Source: Variibacter gotjawalensis
Lineage (GTDB): Bacteria; Pseudomonadota; Alphaproteobacteria; Rhizobiales; Xanthobacteraceae
Assembly: GCF_002355335.1 (NCBI RefSeq)
Contig: NZ_AP014946.1
Coordinates: 3,921,501-3,985,500 of the forward strand
DNA length: 64,000 nucleotides
Reading direction: 5' to 3'
Position numbers and translations under genes: made by a program. Each line of letters begins with the position of its first letter. The stretch's first letter is position 1. This document shows positions 41,353 to 50,903 of this stretch, piece after piece. A model generated the notes under the pieces. It was not told the origin of the DNA. It saw only the letters and a list, made by a program, of their open reading frames with translations, and did no database searches.

Positions 41353-42552
41353 ATGACCAGCAAGACCGGCCCGCTCGCGGGCATCCGCATTGTCGACATG
41401 ACGGCCGTCGTCATGGGTCCCTATGCGATGCAGATCATGGCCGACTACGGCGCCGACGTGATCAAGATCGAAGGGCCGGACGGCGACATCATGCGCTACG
41501 CGCACATGAACGGCGATCGCGGCATGGGGCCGGTGCATCTCGCGATGAACCGCGGCAAGCGTCTCGTCAACTTCGACCTCAAGAAGGAAGAAGCGCGCGA
41601 AGTGCTGCGCAAGATCATCGCCAGCGCCGACGCTTTCGTTCACGCTTTGCGCCCGCAGGCGATCGAGCGTCTCGGCTTCGGCTATGAGGACGTGCGCAAG
41701 ATCAATCCGAACATCGTCTATGTCGGCGGCTACGGCTTCGCGGCGGATGGTCCTTACGGCGATCAGCCGGCCTACGACGATATGATTCAGAGCATCTGCG
41801 GCATCTCCGGCATCGCGTCGCACATGGTGGGCGAGCCGCGTTACTTCCCGACCATCGTTGCCGACAAGGTGTGCGGCCTGAACATCGCGCAGGCGCTGCT
41901 CGCGGCGCTGCTGCACAAGCAGCGCACCGGCGAAGGCCAGAAGGTCGAAGTGCCGATGTTCGAGACGATGGTCTCGTTCCTCATGGTCGAGCATCTGTGC
42001 GACCGCACCTTCGGCCCGGACAAGTCGCCCGGCTATTCGCGTGTGCTCTCGCAGGTGCGCCGTCCGCACAAGACGATGAATGGCTACATCGGCGTGCTGC
42101 CGTACAACGACAAGCATTGGCGGCAGTTCTTCGCTGTCGTCGGTCACCCCGAAATGGCAAACGATCCGCGCTTCGCGACCTATCACGCCCGCAGCGCCAA
42201 CTATAACGAGCTCTACGGCAAGCTGCGGGAGTTCCTGATTCAGAACACCACCGAGCATTGGCTCGAAAAGCTGCGCGAGGCGCAGATCCCGGCAGCGCCG
42301 GTGCTCAATCTCGAACAGCTCTTCGACGACGAACACCTCAATGCCGTCGGCCTCTTCCAGCACGTCGACCATCCCGTGATGGGCGATATCCTGGCCGTGC
42401 GCCCGCCGGTCTCGTTCTCGGAGACGCCGGCCCGCATGGGCAAACCCGCCGGCGTGCTCGGCGCCGATACCACCGCGGTGCTGGAGGATTTCGGCTATTC
42501 GTCGGCCGAGATCGAAAAGCTCAAACAGAGTGGTGCCGTCATTCAAGGCTGA
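41353..42552 (+). CDS. CaiB/BaiF (family III) CoA-transferase
   Basis: 399 residues from ATG 41353, preceded by GAGAGAG; a closer in-frame ATG at 41335 overlaps the SDR stop. Begins GPLAGIRIVDMTAVVMGPYAMQIMADYGADVIKIEGPDGD, the family signature, with the catalytic Asp in DQPAYDDMIQ (the usual G-x-x-x-x-x-P-x-x-D-x-x-x-Q-x-x-x-G). Transfers CoA between acyl-CoA and a free acid without ATP. Likely acts in the same pathway as the SDR. Confidence 0.93.
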   Translation: MTSKTGPLAGIRIVDMTAVVMGPYAMQIMADYGADVIKIEGPDGDIMRYAHMNGDRGMGPVHLAMNRGKRLVNFDLKKEEAREVLRKIIASADAFVHALRPQAIERLGFGYEDVRKINPNIVYVGGYGFAADGPYGDQPAYDDMIQSICGISGIASHMVGEPRYFPTIVADKVCGLNIAQALLAALLHKQRTGEGQKVEVPMFETMVSFLMVEHLCDRTFGPDKSPGYSRVLSQVRRPHKTMNGYIGVLPYNDKHWRQFFAVVGHPEMANDPRFATYHARSANYNELYGKLREFLIQNTTEHWLEKLREAQIPAAPVLNLEQLFDDEHLNAVGLFQHVDHPVMGDILAVRPPVSFSETPARMGKPAGVLGADTTAVLEDFGYSSAEIEKLKQSGAVIQG

Positions 42553-42648
42553 CCGGCCGTTAGCTATACCAATTCGTCGCAGTTTTTTGAGTTGCCGATG
42601 GCGCGCGCCTTCTGCAAGGCTCTGCGCAACAAAAATCGGAGGAAACAG

Positions 42649-43656
42649 ATGAATCGCAGACACCTGCTCGGCGCAGCCGCCGCGACACTCGCGCTGCTCG
42701 CGACCGAAGCCAACGCACAGCAGAAATCCGAGGTCACCTTCTCGCGTCAGCCCGGCATCAACTACATGCCGACGCTGATCATCGAGAAGCAGAAGCTGAT
42801 CGAGAAGCATGCCGAGAAGCTGGGCGTGCCGAACCTCAAGGTGAACTGGCTCACCATGGGCGGCGGCGGCGCGCAGACCGACGCGATGCTCGCCGGCAGC
42901 GTCGACGTCTGCAACACGGGCGTCACCAACCTGCTGCTGCTCTGGGACCGCACGCGCGGCGGCGTCAAAGGCATCGTCGCGACCTCCGCGCAGCCGCTCG
43001 CGATGGTGACGCGCGATCCGCGCATCAAGACGCTCAACGATCTGAAAGAAGGCGACAAGATCGCGGTGCCGACACTGAAGGTGTCGACCCAGTCGATGCT
43101 GCTGCAGATTCAGGCCGCAAAACTCTTCGGCGAGAAAAATTGGGCACAGCTCGATCAGTTCACGGTTCAGCTCGCGCATCCGGACGCCGCCGTCATCATG
43201 ACGAACCCGCAGCACGAAGTGAAAAGCCACTTCGCGGCCCCGCCCTTCCAGTACTTCGAACTCAAAACCGTGCCGGGCGCGCGCATCGTCACCTCGTCCT
43301 TCGACATCATGGGCGGGCCGATGACGCAAGCCGGCTTCTTCACGACGACGAAGTTCGCCGACAGCAACCCGAAGATCATCGAGGCCGTGCGCGCCGCGAC
43401 CGAGGAGGCCGAAGCCTTTATCCGCTCGAAAACGCGCGAGGCGATCGAGATCTATCGCGACATGAGCAAGGACAAGATGTCGACCGACGAACTCCTCGAA
43501 ATTCTCAAGGAGCCCGGCATGATGGAATACGGCGGCGCGCCGCAGAATACGCTGCCGATCGCCGAGCATCTGCATCGTATCGGCACGCTGAAGCAGAAGG
43601 CTGCGTCCTGGAAGGACTACTACCTCCCGGTCGCGCATAGCCTCAAGGGCAGCTGA
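42649..43656 (+). CDS. Periplasmic substrate-binding protein, SsuA/NMT1-like, orphan
   Basis: 335 residues from ATG 42649, with GGAGG ideally spaced. Signal peptide MNRRHLLGAAAATLALLATEANAQ (a twin-arginine-like NRRHLL). The type II fold matches the NitT/TauT family (LKVNWLTMGGGGAQTDAMLAGSVDVCNTGVTNLLLLWDR, then KEGDKIAVPTLKVSTQSMLLQ). No permease or ATPase lies beside it; the partners must be elsewhere. It follows the CoA-transferase by 96 nt on the same strand, so an acid or sulfonate for that pathway is inferred. Confidence 0.9.
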   Translation: MNRRHLLGAAAATLALLATEANAQQKSEVTFSRQPGINYMPTLIIEKQKLIEKHAEKLGVPNLKVNWLTMGGGGAQTDAMLAGSVDVCNTGVTNLLLLWDRTRGGVKGIVATSAQPLAMVTRDPRIKTLNDLKEGDKIAVPTLKVSTQSMLLQIQAAKLFGEKNWAQLDQFTVQLAHPDAAVIMTNPQHEVKSHFAAPPFQYFELKTVPGARIVTSSFDIMGGPMTQAGFFTTTKFADSNPKIIEAVRAATEEAEAFIRSKTREAIEIYRDMSKDKMSTDELLEILKEPGMMEYGGAPQNTLPIAEHLHRIGTLKQKAASWKDYYLPVAHSLKGS

Positions 43657-43689
43657 GCGGCACGATAAGCCGCTAATCGCTTGCCCCAC

Positions 43690-43716
43690 CGGCCCGCGTG
43701 CGTTAAGCGCGGGCCG
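43690..43716. promoter_or_regulatory. Strong hairpin immediately before the DUF188 start codon
   Basis: Perfect 9-bp arms CGGCCCGCG (43690-43698) and CGCGGGCCG (43708-43716) with a 9-nt loop end 2 nt before the ATG. It may end transcription of the upstream gene or restrict DUF188 translation; no T-run is present. Confidence 0.45.
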
Positions 43717-43718
43717 CA

Positions 43719-44183
43719 ATGGACGATAAGACCCGCATTTACGTCGACGCCGACGCCTGCCCGGTGAAGGACGAGATTTACCGTGTCGCCGAGCGGCACG
43801 GCTGCCATGTCTACGTCGTGGCGGGTAACTTCATCCGCATCCCGCAGGCCGATTTCATCGAGCGCATCGCGGCGGGCTCAGGGCTCGATGCCGCGGACGA
43901 TTGGATCGCCGAGCGCGCCGTCGCAGGCGACGTCGTCATCACGGCAGATATCCCGCTCGCGAGCCGCTGCGTGAAGACCCGCGCTGCGGTGCTCTCGCCG
44001 ACCGGCAAAGTCTTCACGGAAGAGAACATCGGCATGACGCTCGCGGTGCGCAACCTGATGCACGACTTGCGTTCGGCCGGCGAAATCACTGGCGGCCCCG
44101 GCGGCTTCTCGCCGCGCGATCGCTCGGCATTTCTCTCCGCGCTCGATCAGACGATCCGGCGCGCCAAGAAACAGAAAGTCTGA
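43719..44183 (+). CDS. DUF188 (YaiI/YqxD family) protein
   Basis: 154 residues. [20 protein letters not shown] at the N-terminus, then [35 protein letters not shown] and [23 protein letters not shown] are diagnostic of DUF188, a PIN-like (NYN-related) fold predicted to be an RNase. Only 2 nt separate it from the ABC-F gene, so both may act on translation or RNA. Confidence 0.93.
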   Translation: MDDKTRIYVDADACPVKDEIYRVAERHGCHVYVVAGNFIRIPQADFIERIAAGSGLDAADDWIAERAVAGDVVITADIPLASRCVKTRAAVLSPTGKVFTEENIGMTLAVRNLMHDLRSAGEITGGPGGFSPRDRSAFLSALDQTIRRAKKQKV

Positions 44184-44185
44184 CT

Positions 44186-45994
44186 TTGGCCCCGCCGCTC
44201 ATCCAACTCAAAGACATCGCGCTCACCTTCGGCGGCACGCCGCTGCTCTCGGGCGCGGAGCTTTCGGTGTCCGAAGGCGAGCGCGTCTGTCTTGTCGGCC
44301 GCAACGGTTCCGGCAAATCGACACTCCTCAAGATCGCGGCCGGAACGGTCGAAGCCGACAAAGGCACGCGCTTCGTTCAGCCCGGTGCGACCGTCCGCTA
44401 CCTTCCGCAGGAGGTCGACTTCGGCGATGCCGCAACGACGCTCGATTATGTGCGACAAGGTCTTGGCCCGACCGACGATCCGTATCAGGCGACTTATCTC
44501 CTCGAGCAGCTCGGGCTGACCGGCGATGAGCCGACGCAAAATCTCTCCGGCGGCGAAGCGCGCCGCGCCGCCATCGCGCGCGCGCTCGCGCCCGATCCGG
44601 ATATCCTGCTGCTCGACGAGCCGACCAACCATCTCGATCTCACGACCATCGAGTGGCTCGAAAGCGAACTTGCATCGCGCCGCGCCGCGCTCGTTCTCAT
44701 CAGCCACGACCGTCGTTTCCTGACGTCGCTATCGCGCGCGACCGTATGGCTCGACCGCGGCATCACGCGCCGCATCGATCGCGGCTTCGGCGATTTCGAG
44801 GCGTGGCGCGACGACGTGCTCGCCGAGGAAGAGCGCGAACAGCACAAGCTCGGCCGCAAGATCGTCGACGAAGAGCATTGGCTGCGTTACGGCGTCTCCG
44901 GCCGCCGCAAGCGTAACGTCAAGCGCCTCGCCGGCCTGCAAACGCTGCGCGAAAAGCGCCGCACCTATCGCGGCAGCACCGGCAGCGTGAAGCTCGGCGC
45001 CAGCGAGGCGGATGCCTCCGGCGCACTCGTGCTCGATGCGGATCACATCGCGAAGGCGTTCGGCGAGCGCGTCATCGTCAGCGATTTCTCGACCCGCATT
45101 CAGCGCGGCGATCGCATCGGCATCGTCGGCCCGAACGGCGCCGGCAAGACGACGCTGATCAACCTGCTGATCGGCACTGAGCCGCCGGATTCCGGCACCG
45201 TCCGTCTCGGCGCCAATCTCGAAGTCGCGACGCTCGATCAGCGCCGCGCGCGGCTCGATCCGAACGCGACGGTCGCCGAAGCGCTGACCGGCGGATCGAG
45301 CGATCAGGTCACCATCGGCGGGGTGCGCAAACACGTCTCCGGCTACATGAAGGACTTCCTCTTCGCGCCCGAGCAGGCACGCACGCCCGTGCATGCGCTC
45401 TCCGGCGGCGAACGCGGGCGCTTGATGCTGGCGCAAGCCCTCGCGCAGCCCTCGAACCTCCTGGTACTCGACGAGCCGACTAACGATCTCGACATCGAAA
45501 CGCTCGATGTCCTCGAAGAGATGCTGTCCGACTATGCCGGGACCGTGCTTCTGATCAGCCACGATCGTGACTTCCTCGATCGCGTCGTCAACGGCGTGAT
45601 CGTGCCGGAAGGCAGCGGCAAGTGGCTCGAATACGCCGGCGGCTATTCCGACATGCTGACGCAGCGCGGCGCCGATGTGCGCCGCCCGGCGGCGGCGAAA
45701 GTGAAAACTGCTGACAAGGCCGCAGCCCCCGCTCCATCGCGCGCTTCGCCGAAGAGCAAACTGAGCTTCAAGGATAAGCACGCGCTCGAAACGTTGCCGA
45801 AGGAGATGGACGCGTTCCGCGCGACAATCGCGGCGCTGCAGAGCGAACTCGACGACCCGCAGCTGTTCGTGAAGAACCGCAAACGCTTCGACGAAGCGTC
45901 CGCCGCAATTGCGGCCGCGCATGTGTTGCTCGCCACCGCCGAAGAGCGCTGGCTCGAGTTGGAGATCATGCGGGAAGAGTTGGAAAACGGATAG
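44186..45994 (+). CDS. ABC-F family ATPase, Uup-like
   Basis: 602 residues if the TTG at 44186 is the start, which gives MAPPLIQLKDIALTFGGTPLL, the expected N-terminus. Two nucleotide-binding domains (Walker A GRNGSGKS and GPNGAGKT; signatures LSGGEARRAA and LSGGERGRLM; Walker B LLLLDEPTNHLD and LLVLDEPTNDLD), no membrane helices, the interdomain linker (about 240-300) and a C-terminal coiled coil (about 530-600) place it among Uup-type ribosome-associated translation factors. Coupled to the DUF188 gene. Confidence 0.93.
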   Translation: MAPPLIQLKDIALTFGGTPLLSGAELSVSEGERVCLVGRNGSGKSTLLKIAAGTVEADKGTRFVQPGATVRYLPQEVDFGDAATTLDYVRQGLGPTDDPYQATYLLEQLGLTGDEPTQNLSGGEARRAAIARALAPDPDILLLDEPTNHLDLTTIEWLESELASRRAALVLISHDRRFLTSLSRATVWLDRGITRRIDRGFGDFEAWRDDVLAEEEREQHKLGRKIVDEEHWLRYGVSGRRKRNVKRLAGLQTLREKRRTYRGSTGSVKLGASEADASGALVLDADHIAKAFGERVIVSDFSTRIQRGDRIGIVGPNGAGKTTLINLLIGTEPPDSGTVRLGANLEVATLDQRRARLDPNATVAEALTGGSSDQVTIGGVRKHVSGYMKDFLFAPEQARTPVHALSGGERGRLMLAQALAQPSNLLVLDEPTNDLDIETLDVLEEMLSDYAGTVLLISHDRDFLDRVVNGVIVPEGSGKWLEYAGGYSDMLTQRGADVRRPAAAKVKTADKAAAPAPSRASPKSKLSFKDKHALETLPKEMDAFRATIAALQSELDDPQLFVKNRKRFDEASAAIAAAHVLLATAEERWLELEIMREELENG

Positions 45995-46010
45995 CGGCGT
46001 CGCACTCCGT

Positions 46011-46154
46011 CCACCTCTCCCATGGGGAGGTCGGCTTGAGCAGCGTTCGCGTAGCGAACCGCGAAAGCCGGGTGAGGGGTTAGAGCCTATCGAGAGGCAC
46101 AGTCCCCTCACCCGCCGCGCTTCGCGCGTCGACCTCTCCCCATGGGAGAGGTGG
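46011..46154. repeat. Large nested inverted repeat
   Basis: Outer arms 46011-46033 and 46130-46154 are inverted copies, both centred on a CCATGG core, with a 2-nt indel; inner GGGTGAGGGG (46070-46079) and CCCCTCACCC (46104-46113) form a second stem. A dispersed palindromic element between convergent genes; it probably also blocks read-through. No gene is apparent in this 187-nt gap. Confidence 0.75.
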
Positions 46155-46181
46155 GGCGCATCAGATGCGGCCAGCTTCGAG

Positions 46182-47234
46182 CTAGACCGTCGCGACCGGC
46201 GTTGCGGGTGAGCCGACTGCACCGGGCAAACGCAACGGCGGCGCTGTGAGCAGGAAGCGATTGCGCTTGTTCTTCCGCAGATAATCCGCAAGCTCCGTCA
46301 AATACCAAATCTCGCCGAGATTGACGCCGAGCTTGAACAGACAATGCTCGTGCAACGGCAGCATCGAACAGCAGCCCTCGCCCGGTTCGGCCGGATGCGC
46401 CTCGACCGCGTAGTTGTCGGCGATCATCGAAACGACCCCCGAGTCCGTGATCCACTTCAGCAGCTTCTGGTCGCGCCCGTTGAGCACCGAACACGCGCCG
46501 TGCAGTTTGTCTTTGTCGGGATTGCGCTCCATCTCGAGCAGCATCGCGGCAAAGCCCGTGTGGAACAGCGCCATGTCGCCGCTCTCGACGACGACGTTGT
46601 CCTTCTCCATCACGCGCATGAGATCGTCATAGCCGACGAGCTTTCTCTCGCGGCCGAAATGCGCGTGCAGATCGATCAGCACGCCGCGGCCTTGGATCGC
46701 TTTCGCGGCCATGTTCTCGACGCCAAGCTTCGTCGCGCGCGACGTCGACTGGCCGTGCGGGTTGCCGGTGTCGGGCTCTTTTGGCATTTCGGCCGGCCCG
46801 AGGATATCGATGCCGGCGCGATAGCCGTTGTAGTAGACGGCCTCCGGCTTGCCGTCGCCGTCGGCGTCGAACATCTGCCCGACATGCGAGAGCGAGTCCC
46901 ACTGCGTCGAATACTGCAACGTCAAAATCACGACGTCATCGCAGACAACGTCCGTCAGATTCGGATCATCGCAGAACAGCGCGTAGTTCATGTTTGGCTG
47001 GCGCGAGCGCTCGGTCGGCTTGATCACTGGCGGGTGTCGGCGCGGGTTGAGCAGATTGCCGCCCGGATAATCGAGCGGCAGCGAGAGGCAGAACGACAAG
47101 CCATCCTTCACTTCGGCAACGCCCTGCTTCACCTTCTCGGGTGTCAGCAGATTGAGCCGCCCGAGTTGATCGTCCGGCCCCCAATCGCCCCATGTCGAAC
47201 CATGCGGCCGCCGCTTCCAGCGTGGATTGCTCAT
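46182..47234 (-). CDS. Cyclase family protein (kynurenine formamidase-like metal hydrolase)
   Basis: 350 residues; AGGGATGAGACG before the ATG. The metal-site region QWDSLSHVGQMFD (about 111-123) takes the place of the H-x-G-T-H-x-D motif of short kynurenine formamidases and matches the long cyclase subfamily. ALFHTGF and ADNYAVEAHP follow. Could open or close ring lactones or amides of an aromatic or heterocyclic acid. Last gene of the minus-strand acid operon. Confidence 0.85.
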   Translation of the reverse strand: MSNPRWKRRPHGSTWGDWGPDDQLGRLNLLTPEKVKQGVAEVKDGLSFCLSLPLDYPGGNLLNPRRHPPVIKPTERSRQPNMNYALFCDDPNLTDVVCDDVVILTLQYSTQWDSLSHVGQMFDADGDGKPEAVYYNGYRAGIDILGPAEMPKEPDTGNPHGQSTSRATKLGVENMAAKAIQGRGVLIDLHAHFGRERKLVGYDDLMRVMEKDNVVVESGDMALFHTGFAAMLLEMERNPDKDKLHGACSVLNGRDQKLLKWITDSGVVSMIADNYAVEAHPAEPGEGCCSMLPLHEHCLFKLGVNLGEIWYLTELADYLRKNKRNRFLLTAPPLRLPGAVGSPATPVATV

Positions 47235-47238
47235 CGTC

Positions 47239-48408
47239 TCATCCCTGTATCGTTATTTTTTCTTCCGCGAACTTCGTGCGTTCCGCATCCGCGATTCCAA
47301 ACTCCGCCAAGACTTCGTCGGTGTGCTCCCCGACGCGCGGCGGCGCGCGATAATCATCTTGCCCGATGAAGGAACTCTCCGGCATCAGCGCGAGCGGCAA
47401 CGCACCGTATGCCGGGCTGTTGACGTTGGCGAAGAAGCCGGCGTGCTGCGCCTGCGGATCTGCGACGAGCTGCGCGAAATTTTGCACCGGCGCGGACAGC
47501 ACTGAGAATTCTTCGAAGCGCTTGAACCAATATGCCGTCGTGTTGTGTTTAAGCGCTTCGCCGAGCCCCGCATTGAGTTCGTCGCCACGCTTTGCCCGCA
47601 GCGCGGTCGTCGCGAGCGACGGATCGCTCGCCCAATCCTCGCGGCCGATGGCTTTCGCGAGACTGATGAACATATCGTCGCGCAACGACGCCGCCATCAG
47701 CAGACCATCTTGCGTCGGATAAATTCCGCCTGGCACCAGCGCGGGCAAACGCGGCCCACCTTTGCGGATCATGTATTCGAGGATCGGCACCGACTGCAGC
47801 GTGGCCGCAACGTGCATCAGCGAGATGTTGACGTGGTGTCCCTCGCCCTTCCGCGCCTGCCGCAGCAGCGCGCCAGCTGTCGCGTGAGCCGCATAGACGG
47901 CAGCAGTCGCATCGACCAAATACATCGCGACGCGGCGCGGCTCGCCGCCGTCCGCGTTCATGTACATCATGCCGGTCAGTGCCTGCAGCACCGAGTCGGT
48001 GCCGGGCCGTTCGACATAAGGCCCATCGGGACCGAAGCCGCTCACGGACGTGTAGATGATGTCCGGCTTCTCTTTCGCGATCGTCTCGTAATCGAGGCCG
48101 AGACGCTTCACGACGCCCGGCCGGAAACTCTCGACGATCACGTCGCACTGCATCGCTAAACGCTTCAGCAGTGCACGCCCCGCCGGCTTCGATGCATCGA
48201 CGCAGATTGCGCGCTTGCCGAGATTGGCCGAGATCGACAGCGCGTTCTCGCCATCCTTCGGCTCCGACACGAGCCGCGCCCAATCGCCCGCCGGCGGCTC
48301 GACCTTGATCACGTCGGCGCCGCCTTGCGCCAGCATGCCGGCGCAGGTCGGCCCCGCGATGCCTTGGCTGAGATCGAGAACGCGAATGCCTTCGTAAGGC
48401 TTGAACAC
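47239..48408 (-). CDS. CaiB/BaiF (family III) CoA-transferase, second
   Basis: 389 residues. YEGIRVLDLSQGIAGPTCAGMLAQGGADVIKVEPPAGDWAR opens the fold and GPYVERPGTDSVLQALTGMM holds the expected catalytic Asp. Belongs to the operon TctC-IclR-thiolase-like-DUF35-acyl-CoA synthetase-CaiB-cyclase. It likely activates or hands over the CoA of the acid. Confidence 0.93.
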   Translation of the reverse strand: MFKPYEGIRVLDLSQGIAGPTCAGMLAQGGADVIKVEPPAGDWARLVSEPKDGENALSISANLGKRAICVDASKPAGRALLKRLAMQCDVIVESFRPGVVKRLGLDYETIAKEKPDIIYTSVSGFGPDGPYVERPGTDSVLQALTGMMYMNADGGEPRRVAMYLVDATAAVYAAHATAGALLRQARKGEGHHVNISLMHVAATLQSVPILEYMIRKGGPRLPALVPGGIYPTQDGLLMAASLRDDMFISLAKAIGREDWASDPSLATTALRAKRGDELNAGLGEALKHNTTAYWFKRFEEFSVLSAPVQNFAQLVADPQAQHAGFFANVNSPAYGALPLALMPESSFIGQDDYRAPPRVGEHTDEVLAEFGIADAERTKFAEEKITIQG

Positions 48409-48464
48409 GGGGCTCCTCCGGTATTTTGCCGGAACTGTTCACTACCTCGGCGCGCCGCGCAAGC

Positions 48465-50555
48465 TCACGCCTGCTGCACCACGAGCGCATCCGCGATGAC
48501 GCAACCTTCGCCGCGCGCGAACACCATGACGGGATTGAGATCGATGCTCGCGATCTTCAGCTTCGCATCGAGCATAAGCGCGCCGACTTTCGCGGCGAGA
48601 TCACCGAAAGCCGCGATGTCGAGCGGCGGATCGCCACGCACGCCATCGAGCAACGGTGCGATACGCAGCGAGCGCAACGCGCGCTCGACATCGGACGCCG
48701 AGAATGGCGGGATCAGCAAGCGCACATCGCCGAGCGCTTCGATATACTTTCCGCCGTCGCCGACCGCGACCACCGGGCCGAACACCGGATCGCGATGCGC
48801 GCCGATCATGAATTCGCGCTGACCCTTCGCCATCGCCGCGACGATGACGCCATCGAAGCTTGCCTTCTTTTCCGCAACCGTTGTCGTCATCGTCTCGAAC
48901 AGCGCGCTGATCTCTGCTTCGCTGTTCACGCCGAGCTTGACCAGGCCATATTCGGATTTGTGCGGAATGTCGCGCGAACACGCCTTCACGGCGACGGGCC
49001 CGCCGATCGCGCGCCACGCTTCGACGCACTCGGCTGCGCTTTGACACAAGCGATACTTCGCGACCGGAATTCCGGCCTTCTCTGCGATCGCGAGGCTTTC
49101 GGCCTCGTTCAGCGTAACGCCTTCTTGCGCGGCGCTCTCCGCCGCACGATACGTGCTGCGCGCGCCTGATGCCGCGAGCCGGGCTGCCAATTCGTTCTGC
49201 CCGAGATACCCATCGAGCGCGCGGATCGCGGCGGACTCCGTCGCGAACGTCGCGAGGCCTTGTTCGGCGAAGGCTTGCGCGACGGACGGTTGCGGCGCCG
49301 CAACGACGAGCGGCTTGCCGGTCTCAGCCGCGAAAGCCGCGGAGTCTCGCGCGAAACGTGGAACGTCGTAGCCCTGCCCCGCAACCGGCACGCCGATGAG
49401 GAAAGCATCCGCCGCGGCGTCTTTCGCGATCACCGGCAGAATGTCCGAGAACAAGCCGCTGTTGGAAAGCAGCGCCGCCGTGATGTCGATCGGGTTCGTC
49501 GTCGTCGCGAAGCTCGGCAGGATTTTGCCGAGGCCTTCGCGCGTCGCCAGCGCGAGCTTCGCCATCGGCATGCCGGCATTCGATGCGGCGTCGGCCGACA
49601 GCACGCAGACCGCTCCCGAATTGCTGATCGCGACGAGGTTGCGGCCTTTCGGCTTCCAACCCTTGAGAAAGAGTTCGGCGGACTCGACGAGCCCTTCGAC
49701 ATCCTTCACGCGGTAGATGCCGTGATGTTCGAAGAATGCATCGACGACACGATCTTCCGTCGCGAGCGCGCCGGTGTGCGACGCCGCCGCAATCGCGCCG
49801 GCCGCCGTGCGCCCGGATTTGAGCGCCAGCACCGGCAGATTGCGCTCGCGCGCAATCGCGGCGGTCTCGGCGAGGAAGTGCGGGTCCGGCATGCCTTCGA
49901 GATAAAGCAGCAGCAGCTTGACGTTCGGATCCTTGGCGACTTCCGTCGACAACTCGGCGACGGAGACATCCGCATCGTTGCCGGTCGCGTGCGTGTGGCG
50001 CACGCCGATGCCGCGCTGGCGCAGCAGACCATACGGCACAACGCTCATCGCGCCGCTCTGCGAAAGGATCGCGACGGGTCCATCTTCGGGCGGCATTTCG
50101 AGGAACATCGTCGAGAAGCTCGCGATCGCGCCGCTGCCGAAATTTGCGAGGCCCTGCATGTTGGGCCCGAAAATGCGCATGCCGGTCTTGCGCCCCGCCG
50201 CGATCATGCGCTGCTCGGCCGCCGCACCGTTGACGGGATCGCTTTCCGAAAAGCCCGACGCCATCACGAGCGCGACCTTCACGCCCATCTCGGCACATTG
50301 GATGACGGTGCGCTCCGCGTTGTCGCCCGCGACCGCGACGCAGACCATGTCGGGCACTTCCGGCAATGCGTCGAGCCCGGCAAAACTCTTCACGCCCTGC
50401 ACTTCGGGACGCGCCGGATTGATCGGATAAACCTTGCCTTGAAATCCGAACTTCGCGAGATAGTGAAGCGGGCGCCCGCCGATCTTGTTGATCTGGTCCG
50501 ATGCACCGACGATCGCGATCGAACGCGGGTTCAGCGCGTATTTCAGATTGCTCAT
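48465..50555 (-). CDS. NDP-forming acyl-CoA synthetase (acetate-CoA ligase family), fused
   Basis: 696 residues: CoA-binding domain (1-130, IAIVGASDQINKIGGRPLHYL), succinyl-CoA-ligase-like domains (150-450) with phosphorylatable His260 in AASHTGALATEDRVVDAFF, and a C-terminal ATP-grasp domain (470-690, ARSTYRAAESAAQEGVTLNEAESLAIAEKAGIPVAKYRL). Forms acyl-CoA while making ADP or releasing ATP. Members act on short-chain, aromatic and dicarboxylic acids. Confidence 0.93.
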   Translation of the reverse strand: MSNLKYALNPRSIAIVGASDQINKIGGRPLHYLAKFGFQGKVYPINPARPEVQGVKSFAGLDALPEVPDMVCVAVAGDNAERTVIQCAEMGVKVALVMASGFSESDPVNGAAAEQRMIAAGRKTGMRIFGPNMQGLANFGSGAIASFSTMFLEMPPEDGPVAILSQSGAMSVVPYGLLRQRGIGVRHTHATGNDADVSVAELSTEVAKDPNVKLLLLYLEGMPDPHFLAETAAIARERNLPVLALKSGRTAAGAIAAASHTGALATEDRVVDAFFEHHGIYRVKDVEGLVESAELFLKGWKPKGRNLVAISNSGAVCVLSADAASNAGMPMAKLALATREGLGKILPSFATTTNPIDITAALLSNSGLFSDILPVIAKDAAADAFLIGVPVAGQGYDVPRFARDSAAFAAETGKPLVVAAPQPSVAQAFAEQGLATFATESAAIRALDGYLGQNELAARLAASGARSTYRAAESAAQEGVTLNEAESLAIAEKAGIPVAKYRLCQSAAECVEAWRAIGGPVAVKACSRDIPHKSEYGLVKLGVNSEAEISALFETMTTTVAEKKASFDGVIVAAMAKGQREFMIGAHRDPVFGPVVAVGDGGKYIEALGDVRLLIPPFSASDVERALRSLRIAPLLDGVRGDPPLDIAAFGDLAAKVGALMLDAKLKIASIDLNPVMVFARGEGCVIADALVVQQA

Positions 50556-50582
50556 TGTTCTTTTTCTTCTGAGTTCTTCTTG

Positions 50583-50903
50583 TTACGTCTTTTTGAACTT
50601 CGGAATCGAACGCTCGCCGAATGCAACAAACTCCGCCGTCACTTTATCGCCGATCGCAACGCCGGGTTCGGCATGCGCCATCATGCGGAAACCTTCCGGC
50701 ATCGCGACGAGAACCATCGTGTAGGGCGCATACGCCTTCCACTCGGGGCTCGGTGCGCGCGTCACCGTCGTGACGGCCTCGATCGTCCCCTCGCCCTTCG
50801 CCTCGACGTTCGCTGGCGCGCCGGCACCGCAGCGCGGACAAAACGAACGGCGGAAGTACCACGTCGAATTGCAGGTGCCGCAGCGTTGATACGCGATGCC
50901 CAT
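50583..50903 (-). CDS. DUF35 (Zn-ribbon plus OB-fold) protein, thiolase partner
   Basis: 106 residues from ATG 50903, GGAGG at 7 nt, overlapping the thiolase-like stop by one base (TGATG). Zinc ribbon Cys8, Cys11, Cys22 and Cys25 in QRCGTCNSTWYFRRSFCPRC, then an OB-fold with RAPSPEWKAYAPYTMVLVAMPEGFRMMAH. DUF35 proteins bind acyl-CoA and pair with thiolase-fold proteins, as ChsH2 does with Ltp2. The fixed gene pair supports that here. Confidence 0.9.
   Translation of the reverse strand: MGIAYQRCGTCNSTWYFRRSFCPRCGAGAPANVEAKGEGTIEAVTTVTRAPSPEWKAYAPYTMVLVAMPEGFRMMAHAEPGVAIGDKVTAEFVAFGERSIPKFKKT

Noticed and set aside
41293-43719. Very long minus-strand open frame opposite the CoA-transferase and receptor genes
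   Set aside because: Its translation is rich in Arg, His and Ala without known motifs, and the plus-strand genes have clear families, signal peptide and ribosome-binding sites. It is a GC-rich antisense shadow.
44186-45994. ABC-F protein as an exporter ATPase subunit
   Set aside because: Two fused ATPase domains, no membrane partner and a C-terminal coiled coil fit a ribosome-associated ABC-F protein instead.
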